Assembly: GCF_030373225.1 (NCBI RefSeq)
Contig: NZ_JAUCZG010000001.1
Location: forward strand, 1 to 64,000
Source of the DNA: Hydrogenophaga sp.
Lineage (GTDB): Bacteria; Pseudomonadota; Gammaproteobacteria; Burkholderiales; Burkholderiaceae_C
Direction of reading: 5' to 3'
DNA length: 64,000 nucleotides
The notes under the pieces were generated by a model. It worked only from the letters and a program-made list of their open reading frames with translations, had not been told where the DNA came from and did no database searches. Position 1 is the first letter of the stretch, and every line of letters starts with the position of its first letter. The position numbers and the translations under genes are program-made. Below are positions 1-6,997 of the stretch, piece after piece.

Positions 1-933
1 TTCGGTCGTCACGTCGATGTTGGAGATGCCGGTCGAGTCGGCGGCTGAAGCGGCGGTGTCAACCGCATCGCCAGTGGCTTCCAGCAGACCGGTGTCGGCC
101 ACGGCGAAGCCTGCCGAGAATTCGACGGTGGCCGGTGCGGTACCCGCAGCGTTGAGCTGGGATGACAGCAGTTCCACGTCGAAGGTACCGTCTTCGTTGT
201 CCACCAGGAAGGCGGACACGCCGGTGTCGGCGGTCTTGCGGTTGATGGCTTCGATGACCTGGCCCAGACGCGCCGTCTCGGATGAGGCGCCTTCAATGGC
301 ACCCAGATCGACCGCGGTACCGCCGCCCACAGTGATGGTCAGAACACCGGCAGCGATGTCTTCGTCGAAGTCCGTGATGTTGGCGGCCGTCACCGTGGCG
401 GTTGCTTCACCATAGATCACGGTGCTGAGGTTGTCGGCGGTGGTGTCGGCCAGCGAGCCGATGGTGATGTTGTCGCCGGCGTTGGCGCCGACCTGGAAGC
501 TCGCGGCGGTGAAGGAGCCGTCGAGCACTTTCTTGCCGTTGAACGAGGTCTGCTTGGAGACGCGGTCGACTTCATCGGACAGCTGCTTCACCTCGGCCTG
601 CAGGGCGTCGCGGTCGTCGCTGCTGTTGGTGGCGTTGGCCGACTGCACGGACAGCTCACGCATGCGCTGCAGCATGTCGCCGACCTTGCCGAGTGCGCCT
701 TCAGCGGTCTGTGCCAGCGAGATGCCGTCGTTGGCGTTGCGCGCTGCCACGCTCAGGCCCTTGACCTGGGCGTTCATGCGCTCGGCAATGGCCAGGCCGG
801 CGGCGTCGTCCTTGGCGCTGTTGACACGCAGGCCCGAAGACAGGCGCTGCATGGAAGTGGCCAGCGAACCCTGCGAGGACATCAGGTTGCGCTGGGCGTT
901 CATCGACATCACGTTTGTGTTGATGGTGGTCAT
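1..933 (-). CDS. fliC: Flagellin, C-terminal part cut by window edge
   Basis: Flagellin, the secreted subunit of the flagellar filament. The gene reads leftwards from an ATG at 933 and is still open at base 1, giving 311 codons without a stop, so the C-terminal D0/D1 region lies outside the window. The N-terminus ([17 protein letters not shown]) and the following helical region with [19 protein letters not shown] are the hallmark flagellin D0/D1 sequence. After about residue 150 the sequence becomes Thr/Ala/Gly-rich, typical of the variable surface domain. A GGAG ribosome binding site lies 6 bases before the ATG. It is divergent from flhD. The family call is certain; whether it is the only flagellin cannot be judged here. 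Confidence 0.97.
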   Translation of the reverse strand, partial: MTTINTNVMSMNAQRNLMSSQGSLATSMQRLSSGLRVNSAKDDAAGLAIAERMNAQVKGLSVAARNANDGISLAQTAEGALGKVGDMLQRMRELSVQSANATNSSDDRDALQAEVKQLSDEVDRVSKQTSFNGKKVLDGSFTAASFQVGANAGDNITIGSLADTTADNLSTVIYGEATATVTAANITDFDEDIAAGVLTITVGGGTAVDLGAIEGASSETARLGQVIEAINRKTADTGVSAFLVDNEDGTFDVELLSSQLNAAGTAPATVEFSAGFAVADTGLLEATGDAVDTAASAADSTGISNIDVTTE

Positions 934-1396
934 GACTAACTCCTAAAAATGGATGAAAAGCAATCCGGCATTGCTGCCAATCTCGACACCAGCCAGAGGG
1001 CTGGCTGCCTGACCGGTGCTGGGCTGAATGCTTCGCTGGCCGGACGACGAACCTTTTTAGAAGTCCGTTGCAATCAATTTCGGAGGACCAGGCGGATTCT
1101 TTAGGGCTGCTTGGAATTCGTTTCCAGGGCCAGTTGCTCCCGTCGGCGGCTGTGTCTGCCGGGGGGAGCAGCCTCACGTGCCGGTGGTGAATCCCGTTTG
1201 GCACCCGCACAGGCAGGACCGTTTTGAGTACCAAAGACGTAGGCCGTTGGATGACACGCGGGTGGTGCACACATGACACGCGGTACAGCCGTTTGCCGAT
1301 TCAAGAAATTGTTGCCCTCGACACAATTACACACATCGGGTCAGGAGTTGTAAGCAGGTCGCCAACAACCCAGACCCCACACCGAAGGAACACATC
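934..1396. other. Divergent fliC-flhD intergenic region
   Basis: 463 bases between divergent fliC and flhD. No protein-coding gene is convincing here. It should hold the fliC promoter on the minus strand and the flhDC promoter on the plus strand. I see two sigma-28-like candidates for fliC (the better one listed separately) and no clear sigma-70 hexamer pair for flhDC. Confidence 0.7.
1077..1103 (-). promoter_or_regulatory. Candidate sigma-28 promoter for fliC
   Basis: On the minus strand TAAA (1103-1100) is followed after 15 bases by TCCGAAAT (1084-1077). This matches the FliA pattern TAAA-N15-GCCGATAA fully at -35 and at 5 of 8 positions at -10. It would give a leader of about 140 bases before fliC. 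A second, weaker candidate lies at 1033-1059 (TAAA-N15-GCCAGCGA). Confidence 0.4.
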
Positions 1397-1732
1397 ATGG
1401 ACAGCGAACAACTCCTGGCAGAAATCCGCGAAGCCAACCTCACCTACCTGATGCTGGCTCAAAACCTGATCCGCAAGGACCGCGCCGAAGCGCTGTTCCG
1501 CCTCGGCCTGACCGAAGAAGCCGCTGATTTGCTGGGCATGCTGTCCACCGCGCAGCTGCTCAAGATCGCATCGAGCAACATGCTGCTGTGCCGCTTCCGG
1601 GTGGACGACGACCTGGTGTGGAACCTGCTGACCAGCCACAACGTGAAGAAGGTGGACAACGCCACCACCACGCAGCTGCATGCCAGCATCCTGATGGCCG
1701 GGAAATTTGCTGAATCGATGGCTGCGCACTGA
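1397..1732 (+). CDS. flhD: Flagellar master transcriptional activator subunit FlhD
   Basis: FlhD forms the FlhD4C2 complex that activates early flagellar promoters together with sigma-70 RNA polymerase. The 111-residue product matches the usual FlhD length and carries the typical LLAEIREANLTYLMLAQNLI start and the DRAEALFRLGL segment. A Cys at residue 65 lies in NMLLCRFR, in the region that pairs FlhD subunits. An AGGAA motif precedes the ATG by about 9 bases. flhC follows after 132 bases, an unusually long gap for this pair that is filled by an intergenic repeat (1746-1828). Presence of flhDC indicates the enterobacterial/betaproteobacterial style of flagellar control. Confidence 0.97.
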   Translation: MDSEQLLAEIREANLTYLMLAQNLIRKDRAEALFRLGLTEEAADLLGMLSTAQLLKIASSNMLLCRFRVDDDLVWNLLTSHNVKKVDNATTTQLHASILMAGKFAESMAAH

Positions 1733-1745
1733 TCGATTCAGCGGA

Positions 1746-1828
1746 ACACCCCCGCGCCGCCTTCGGCGTCACCCCCTCAAGGGGGCGGTGCCTGCGGTCT
1801 GGCAAAGCCAGTCCCGCGGCACCCCTGG
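1746..1828 (+). repeat. Intergenic palindromic repeat, copy A (flhD-flhC)
   Basis: Copy of a repeat also found at 3417, 28982, 31459, 32710 and 35696. Layout: CACCCCCGC, a short palindrome (GCCGCCTTCGGCG), CCCCCTCAAGGGGG hairpin, a TCTGGCAAAGCCAG hairpin, then GCACCCCTGG. It is read in the same orientation as the genes. Unlike most other copies it has no ATG at its 5' edge, so no separate mini-ORF links flhD to flhC. Confidence 0.8.
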
Positions 1829-1864
1829 CAAAGACCAGCTTTTCTCACATACCCGGAGTTCACC

Positions 1865-2401
1865 ATGGCCGTCGGCAAAAGCATCCTCAACGAATCCCGC
1901 GACATCGAGCGGGCGGTGGCCTTGATCCAGCTGGGTGCGCGCCTGCAGGTGCTGGAGTATGAAACCAGCCTGTCTTACGAGCGCCTGTTGCGCCTGTACA
2001 AGGAAGTGGCGGGCAAGAGCCCGTCCAAAGGCCAGTTGCCTTTCTCCACCGACTGGTTTCTGACCTGGCAGCCCAACATCCACGCCTCGCTGTTCCTCAA
2101 CATCCACGAGTACCTGAGCAAGACCAGCGAGCTCGAAGAGATCGACACGGTGATCAAGGCCTTCCGTCTGTACAACGACCAGATGTCGGCCAGCGCGATC
2201 GAGCCCATTCTGTCGGTCACCCGCGCCTGGCGCCTGGTGAAGTTCGTCGACAACGGCATGCTGACCCTGACCAAGTGCACCTGCTGTGGCGGCAACTTCG
2301 TGACCGAGCCCTATGAAAACCGCCACTTCGTGTGCGGCCTGTGCCAGCCACCAGCGCGTGCCGGAAAAGGCGCGGCCTCGGGTGGACTCCGCCTGCACTG
2401 A
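1865..2401 (+). CDS. flhC: Flagellar master transcriptional activator subunit FlhC
   Basis: FlhC is the DNA-binding partner of FlhD in the FlhD4C2 activator of class II flagellar operons. The product is 178 residues, the usual size. The zinc site is visible: Cys138 and Cys141 in KCTCCGG and Cys157 and Cys160 in VCGLC. The N-terminal helical part (RDIERAVALIQLGARLQVLEYE) matches the family. The gene directly follows flhD and the intergenic repeat. A hairpin terminator lies 22 bases after the stop, so flhDC is probably its own transcription unit. Confidence 0.97.
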   Translation: MAVGKSILNESRDIERAVALIQLGARLQVLEYETSLSYERLLRLYKEVAGKSPSKGQLPFSTDWFLTWQPNIHASLFLNIHEYLSKTSELEEIDTVIKAFRLYNDQMSASAIEPILSVTRAWRLVKFVDNGMLTLTKCTCCGGNFVTEPYENRHFVCGLCQPPARAGKGAASGGLRLH

Positions 2402-2422
2402 TCACCGCCGTTTCCAAAACCT

Positions 2423-2450
2423 GAAATGGACCCCGATGCGGGTCCATTTC
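2423..2450 (+). terminator. Hairpin terminator after flhC
   Basis: Perfect 11-base inverted repeat, GAAATGGACCC at 2423-2433 and its complement at 2440-2450, with a 6-base loop. Only a weak T stretch follows, so termination strength is uncertain. It sits between flhC and the candidate motA promoter. Confidence 0.65.
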
Positions 2451-2466
2451 GCGTTTATGGACTCCT

Positions 2467-2493
2467 TCAATCGCACCTAGAGTTGGTCGATAG
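2467..2493 (+). promoter_or_regulatory. Candidate sigma-28 promoter for motA operon
   Basis: TCAA (2467-2470), 15-base spacer, then GTCGATAG (2486-2493), close to the FliA pattern TAAA-N15-GCCGATAA (6 of 8 at -10). It lies 64 bases before the motA ATG and after the flhC hairpin, where a class III promoter for motA-motB-cheY-cheZ would be expected. Confidence 0.55.
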
Positions 2494-2556
2494 AAAAGGC
2501 ATCCCCCCAAAGTCACGCGTCACCCCGGTGCCGCGTCCTCTTTCAGGCCCACACAC

Positions 2557-3417
2557 ATGTTCGTCATCATCGGTCTTGTCGTTTCGATGCTTTGCATCTT
2601 CGGCGTCTACATCTTCCACGGCGGCAACATCGCGGTGGTGCTCAAGGCGCTGCCGTTCGAGATGACGACCATCCTTGGCGCAGCGCTGGGCGCCTTCATC
2701 ATCAACAACCAGATGAAGGTGGTGAAGGCGGCCCTCAAGGGGCTGGCGGGCTGCTTCAAGGGCAGCCGTTACACCAAGGCCCGCTACCTCGAACTCATGG
2801 CGCTGCAGTACGACATTCTGCAAAAGGCCCGCAAGGAAGGCCTGATGGCGATCGAGCAGGATGTGGAGAACCCGCACGAGTCGGCGGTGTTCAAGAAGTA
2901 CCCCACCATCGCCGCCGACCACCACGTGGTCGAGTTCATCACCGACTACCTGCGCATGATGGTCTCGGGCAACCTCAACGCGCACGAGATCGAGTCGCTC
3001 ATGGACAGCGAGATCGAAACCCACCACCAGGAAGCCCATGCCCCGGTGGCCGCGATCGGCCGCCTCGCCGGTGGCCTGCCGGCCTTCGGCATCGTGGCCG
3101 CCGTGCTGGGTGTGATCAACACCATGGGTTCGGTGGGCCAGCCGCCCGCCATCCTCGGCGGCATGATCGCCTCGGCCCTGGTGGGCACCTTCCTCGGCAT
3201 CCTGCTGGCCTACGGCGTGTTCGAGCCACTGGGCGGACTGATGGACCAGAAGGTGGAGGAAAGCAGCAAGGAATTCCAGTGCATCAAGACCACGCTGCTG
3301 GCCAGCATGCAGGGCTACGCCCCCGCCACAGCCATCGAGTTCGGCCGCAAGGTTCTGCTGTCTGATGTTCGGCCCACGTTCAACGAACTCGAAGCCCACG
3401 TCAAGGGCAAGAAGTGA
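2557..3417 (+). CDS. motA: Flagellar motor stator protein MotA
   Basis: MotA is the proton-channel stator subunit in the inner membrane that pushes on FliG to turn the rotor. The 286-residue protein has four hydrophobic segments (about residues 1-20, 32-52, 168-190 and 202-225), and the large cytoplasmic loop contains the charged stretch ARYLELMALQYDILQKARKEG. The motif GRLAGGLPAFGIVAAVLGVI contains the conserved prolines next to the channel. The stop TGA overlaps an ATG (TGATG) that opens a repeat-derived mini-ORF leading to motB. First gene of the motA-motB-cheY-cheZ unit, probably FliA-dependent. Confidence 0.97.
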   Translation: MFVIIGLVVSMLCIFGVYIFHGGNIAVVLKALPFEMTTILGAALGAFIINNQMKVVKAALKGLAGCFKGSRYTKARYLELMALQYDILQKARKEGLMAIEQDVENPHESAVFKKYPTIAADHHVVEFITDYLRMMVSGNLNAHEIESLMDSEIETHHQEAHAPVAAIGRLAGGLPAFGIVAAVLGVINTMGSVGQPPAILGGMIASALVGTFLGILLAYGVFEPLGGLMDQKVEESSKEFQCIKTTLLASMQGYAPATAIEFGRKVLLSDVRPTFNELEAHVKGKK

Positions 3418-3542
3418 TGCACCCCCCGCGCGCCTTCGGCGCTCCCCCCTGGGAGGGGGGCGGCGGCTTGGGCCGGCGGAGCCGGACCCTCGACGCCCTT
3501 GGTCTGGGGCACTTCATGCGCTGCGCTTTAAAAGGAGGCTGA
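3417..3542 (+). repeat. Intergenic repeat copy B with mini-ORF bridging motA to motB
   Basis: The 126-base motA-motB gap is a repeat copy (GCACCCCCCGCG, CGCCTTCGGCG palindrome, CCCCCCTGGGAGGGGGG hairpin, GGGCCGGCGGAGCCGG). It forms an open frame of 41 codons. The ATG at 3417 overlaps the motA stop (TGATG) and the TGA at 3540-3542 ends one base before the motB ATG at 3544. The peptide is low-complexity (MHPPRAFGAPPWEGGGG...) and is unlikely to be a working protein. The arrangement suggests ribosome hand-over from motA to motB. Confidence 0.7.
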
Positions 3543-3543
3543 C

Positions 3544-4527
3544 ATGGCCGGAGCTGGAAAGAAGCTTCAACCGATCATCATCAAGCGCATCAAGAAGAGT
3601 GGCCACTCGGCTCATGGTGGCGCCTGGAAGATCGCCTACGCCGACTTCGTGACGGCCATGATGGCGTTCTTCCTGCTCATGTGGTTGCTCGGATCCACCG
3701 CCAAGGGCGAACTCGACGGCATTGCCAGCTATTTCCAGTCACCGGTGAAGGTCTCGCTCATGGGCGGTCCGGGCACCGGCAACAGCAGCAGCATCCTGCC
3801 CGGTGGCGGGCGCGACCTGAGCAAGGCGTTCGGTCAGATGGACAGCGGCGACAAGGAGCGTGCCGCCAAGGTGATGGGTGCGCAGATGGCCCAGGAGGCC
3901 AAGGCCCGCCAGGAGGCCGCGCGGCTCGATGCGCTGGAAGAGAAGATCGCCGCGATCATCCAGAGCAACCCCAGGCTGGCCGAGTACGGCTCGCAGATCC
4001 AGCTGGAAAAAACCACCGATGGCCTGCACATCCAGATCGTCGACCAGCAGAACCGCCCGATGTTCGACACCGGCAGTTCGCTGGTGAAGCCCTACATGAG
4101 CGAGATCCTGCGTGAAATCGGCGCCGCACTGAGAGACGTGGACAACCGCATCGCCCTGGCCGGCCACACCGATGCCACGCCCTATGGCAGCGGCGAGCGC
4201 GGCTACAGCAACTGGGAACTCTCGGCCGACCGCGCCAATGCCTCGCGGCGTGAACTGATCTCGGGGGGCTTGCCCGACGACAAGCTGCGTCGCGTGGAAG
4301 GTCTGGCCTCCAGCCGCTTGTTGCGCCCGGAAACGCCCACCGATCCGATCAACCGGCGCATCAGCATCGTGGTGATGACGCAGGCGGCCGAAGACCGCAT
4401 GGCGCCCGGCGCGGTTTCTGCAGTCGTGGCCCCGCCGGCCAGCGCACCGCCTGACGAGACCTCCACCGCGCCATCGCTTCAGATTCCCGCTGATGTGACG
4501 AAAACAACCCCAGGGAGCGGTGGCTGA
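3544..4527 (+). CDS. motB: Flagellar motor stator protein MotB
   Basis: MotB anchors the stator to peptidoglycan and carries the proton-binding aspartate. The 327-residue product has the basic N-terminus KRIKKSGHSAHGGAWKIAY followed by ADFVTAMMAFFLLMWLLGS, the single membrane helix with the conserved Asp. The C-terminal half is an OmpA/MotB peptidoglycan-binding domain, seen in IALAGHTDATPYG, NWELSADRANASRREL and NRRISIVV. A Pro/Ala/Thr-rich tail of about 45 residues follows. AAAGGAGG lies 5 bases before the ATG. It is coupled to motA through the mini-ORF at 3417-3542. Confidence 0.97.
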   Translation: MAGAGKKLQPIIIKRIKKSGHSAHGGAWKIAYADFVTAMMAFFLLMWLLGSTAKGELDGIASYFQSPVKVSLMGGPGTGNSSSILPGGGRDLSKAFGQMDSGDKERAAKVMGAQMAQEAKARQEAARLDALEEKIAAIIQSNPRLAEYGSQIQLEKTTDGLHIQIVDQQNRPMFDTGSSLVKPYMSEILREIGAALRDVDNRIALAGHTDATPYGSGERGYSNWELSADRANASRRELISGGLPDDKLRRVEGLASSRLLRPETPTDPINRRISIVVMTQAAEDRMAPGAVSAVVAPPASAPPDETSTAPSLQIPADVTKTTPGSGG

Positions 4528-4575
4528 GCAGCCGCCGTCTCCACCCCACCTTCCCACCCGCCCTCGGAGGCCTGC

Positions 4576-4962
4576 ATGTCCACCCCGATGAAATTCCTGA
4601 TCGTTGACGACTTCTCCACCATGCGCCGCATCGTGCGCAACCTGCTGAAAGAAATCGGCCATGCCGATGCCGACGAGGCCGAGGACGGCGCCATCGCCTT
4701 GAACAAGCTGCGCAATGGCGCGTTCAACTTCGTGGTGTCCGACATCAACATGCCCAACATGAACGGCTTCGAACTGCTCGCTGAAATCAAGAAGGACGAG
4801 AAGCTCAAGCACCTGCCGGTGCTGATGGTCACGGCCGAAGCCCGCAAGGAAGACATCGTGCTGGCTGCCCAGAGCGGCGCGGCTGGCTACATCGTCAAGC
4901 CCTTCACCAAGGCGACGCTGGAAGACAAGCTGGCCAACATCTTCAAGAAGCTCGGCATTTGA
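4576..4962 (+). CDS. cheY: Chemotaxis response regulator CheY
   Basis: Single-domain receiver that, when phosphorylated by CheA, binds FliM and switches motor rotation. The 128-residue length is exactly that of CheY. Key residues are visible: Asp11 and Asp12 (acid pair in [15 protein letters not shown]), phospho-acceptor Asp56 ([10 protein letters not shown]), Thr86 (VTAEA) and Lys108 (VKPF). No output domain. It lies in the motA-motB-cheY-cheZ unit. The histidine kinase CheA, CheW and receptors are not in this window. Confidence 0.97.
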   Translation: MSTPMKFLIVDDFSTMRRIVRNLLKEIGHADADEAEDGAIALNKLRNGAFNFVVSDINMPNMNGFELLAEIKKDEKLKHLPVLMVTAEARKEDIVLAAQSGAAGYIVKPFTKATLEDKLANIFKKLGI

Positions 4963-4974
4963 AAGGACGCTGCC

Positions 4975-5586
4975 ATGACACACGATGAAGCAGCGACACC
5001 CGGCCACCCCCAGATGTTCCAGAAACTGGGCTCGATCACGCGCCAGTTGCACGACGCGCTGAAGGAGCTGGGCTACACCGACAAGCTCAAGGGAACGGTC
5101 GACCAGCTCCCCGACGCGCAAAGCCGCCTCTCCTACATCGCCCGCCTCACCGGTGAAGCGGCCGAGAAGGTGCTCAACCATGTGGAGCTGGGCAAGACCG
5201 AGCAGGGCCTGATCGCCGAGCGCGGCCGCCAGCTGGCCGACACCATCTCGCGCGTGCCGGCGCTGGCCAAGGCCATGCCCGAACTGATGGAATGGACGAA
5301 CGACATCGTCAAGACCAGCGAGCAGACCGATGCGCGCCTGACCGACATCATGATGGCGCAGGATTTCCACGACCTCACCGGCCAGGTGATCGCCCGCGTG
5401 GTGCAGCTCGCAGGAACGATAGAAGAACAACTGCTCAGCCTGTTGCTGCAGTCGGCTCCCTCGGGCCAGCCCGGCCAGGACCAGGCCTACGAACTGGCCG
5501 GCCCGGTGGTCGACGCCGAAGGCCGCACCGATGTGGTCAACGACCAGAAGCAGGTGGACGACCTGCTCGCCTCGCTGGGCTTCTAA
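4975..5586 (+). CDS. cheZ: Chemotaxis protein phosphatase CheZ
   Basis: CheZ dephosphorylates CheY-P and ends the tumble signal. The 203-residue protein is mainly helical. It contains AQDFHDLTGQVIARV, where the Asp and the Gln of QDxxDxTGQ form the family active site. The C-terminus ends in a separate short helix, KQVDDLLASLGF, the CheY-binding tail. It starts 12 bases after cheY with AAAGGA upstream, so the two are co-translated. Last gene of the mot/che unit; a 253-base gap follows before flhB. Confidence 0.96.
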   Translation: MTHDEAATPGHPQMFQKLGSITRQLHDALKELGYTDKLKGTVDQLPDAQSRLSYIARLTGEAAEKVLNHVELGKTEQGLIAERGRQLADTISRVPALAKAMPELMEWTNDIVKTSEQTDARLTDIMMAQDFHDLTGQVIARVVQLAGTIEEQLLSLLLQSAPSGQPGQDQAYELAGPVVDAEGRTDVVNDQKQVDDLLASLGF

Positions 5587-5633
5587 TCCCCAAGCCCGGA
5601 CCCCGTAGCCACGCAAGCCCACCAAGCCCGCAA

Positions 5634-5711
5634 GCTTGGGGCGGCTGGGTGCGCTGCGCAGCGAAGTCAAGGGGGAGGCGGCTCCAGCCGCCGGAGGACA
5701 TTCGCGGAGCA
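5634..5711. repeat. Repeat-like palindromic element in cheZ-flhB gap
   Basis: Within the 253-base gap 5587-5839 a GC-rich block contains a GCGCTGCGCAGCG palindrome, AGTCAAGGGGGAGGCGG and a GGCGGCTCCAGCCGCC hairpin. It resembles the other intergenic repeats but in a different arrangement. No mini-ORF links cheZ to flhB here. The rest of the gap (5712-5839) becomes less GC-rich (CTTATCGCGCTTTAGTTTTC) and probably holds the flhB operon promoter, though I cannot assign hexamers. Confidence 0.5.
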
Positions 5712-5839
5712 GCGCGCCCAGGCGCCACGAGCCCGAAGAGGCGCATCCGAGAAAAGCACCCGTTCACCGAGCCTTATCGCGCTTTAGTTTTCCCCAGCGG
5801 ATTCCAGAATCGGATTCACCGATCACGTGAGCCCGCTCC

Positions 5840-6997
5840 ATGGATACCTCCAGTCAAGACAAGAACCTGCCCGCCACCGCGCAACGCCTGAAAAAGGCGC
5901 GCACGGACGGCCAGGTGCCGCGTTCCAAGGACCTGTCCAACCTCACGGTGCTGGGCGGCGGCTCGCTGCTCTTGCTCGCGCTCGCCCCCATGGGTTTCGA
6001 GAAGCTGCGCACCACGCTGCAAAGCCAGCTGCGTTTCGACAACGTGTCCGTGCGGCAACCCGACCAGATGCTGCAGCGCCTGGTGGACGGCTTCTCGCAG
6101 GGCCTCATGCTCTACCTGCCGCTGGGCGTGCTGGTGCTCGCGGTGGCCATCGCCGCCACGGTGGCCGCCGGCAGCTATGCCTTGAGCAGCAAGCCGCTCA
6201 TGCCCGACCTCGGCCGCCTGAATCCGCTCAAGGGCATCGGCCGCCTGTTCTCCAAACAGCAACTGGCCGACACCGCCAAGCTGTTCGGCATCACGGTCGT
6301 GGTGGGCCTGGTGGCCTGGCAGTTCATCGGTGCCCACGCCGAGCTGTTTGCCACGCTGGTGATGCAGCCCCTGGAGTCCGGCATCGGCCAGCTCGCCAGC
6401 TGGCTCATGACAGGTGTGGGCCTGCTGCTCGCGGTGGTGACCTTCTTCGCCGTCCTCGACGTGCCCTTGCAGAAATACCTGCATGCCCAGCAACTCAAGA
6501 TGTCGCTGCAGGAAGTGAAGCAGGAGCACAAGGAAGCCGAGGGCGATCCGCACGTGAAGTCGCAACGCCGCGCGCGCCAGCGCGAAATGGCCCAGCGCAA
6601 CAGCGTGGGCGCGGTGCCCAGGGCCGACCTGGTGGTGATGAACCCGACCCACTACGCGGTGGCGATCCGCTACGACGATGCCTCCATGAACGCGCCGCGC
6701 GTGGTGGCCAAGGGCGCCGACCTGATCGCGCTGAAGATCCGCGACGTGGCCAAGGCACACAACGTGCCGGTGCTGCAGTCGCCCATGCTGGCGCGTGCGC
6801 TCTACGCCCACGCCGAGCTCGACGGCGAGGTGCCCTCTGCCCTGTACACCGCCGTGGCCCAGGTGCTGGCCTACGTGTACCAGCTCAAGGCCGCCATGAA
6901 AGGCCAGGGCGCCATGCCCGGCGACATGCCCACGCCGCAGGTGCCGCCCGAGCTCGACCCGCACTTCAAGAAATCCGCCACGAAGGACTCCGAATGA
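5840..6997 (+). CDS. flhB: Flagellar type III export switch protein FlhB
   Basis: FlhB is an inner-membrane part of the flagellar export gate and switches substrate from rod/hook to filament type. The 385-residue protein has four membrane helices in its first about 210 residues and a cytoplasmic C-terminal domain with the self-cleavage motif Asn268-Pro-Thr-His in VVMNPTHYAVAIRYD. The start MDTSSQDKNLPATAQRLKKAR is typical (KTE-like, sets of charged residues). It overlaps flhA by ATGA. First gene of the flhB-flhA-flhF-flhG-fliA block. Confidence 0.97.
   Translation: MDTSSQDKNLPATAQRLKKARTDGQVPRSKDLSNLTVLGGGSLLLLALAPMGFEKLRTTLQSQLRFDNVSVRQPDQMLQRLVDGFSQGLMLYLPLGVLVLAVAIAATVAAGSYALSSKPLMPDLGRLNPLKGIGRLFSKQQLADTAKLFGITVVVGLVAWQFIGAHAELFATLVMQPLESGIGQLASWLMTGVGLLLAVVTFFAVLDVPLQKYLHAQQLKMSLQEVKQEHKEAEGDPHVKSQRRARQREMAQRNSVGAVPRADLVVMNPTHYAVAIRYDDASMNAPRVVAKGADLIALKIRDVAKAHNVPVLQSPMLARALYAHAELDGEVPSALYTAVAQVLAYVYQLKAAMKGQGAMPGDMPTPQVPPELDPHFKKSATKDSE

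Noticed and set aside
1033-1059. TAAA-N15-GCCAGCGA on the minus strand as fliC sigma-28 promoter
   Set aside because: The -10 matches only 4 of 8 positions; the 1077-1103 candidate fits better.
1707-1925. 72-codon frame running from inside flhD across repeat A into flhC
   Set aside because: It starts with TTG inside flhD in another frame and ends deep in flhC, so it does not show the bridging pattern and is explained by lack of stops in GC-rich DNA.
3739-5670. 643-codon open frame antisense to motB-cheY-cheZ
   Set aside because: His/Gln/Arg-rich sequence typical of an antisense shadow in GC-rich DNA; the plus-strand genes are certain. The same holds for long antisense frames over flgE-flgF, flgK and flgL.
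5827-6993. 389-codon upstream extension of flhA
   Set aside because: It overlaps flhB entirely in another frame; the ATGA start at 6994 gives normal FlhA length.
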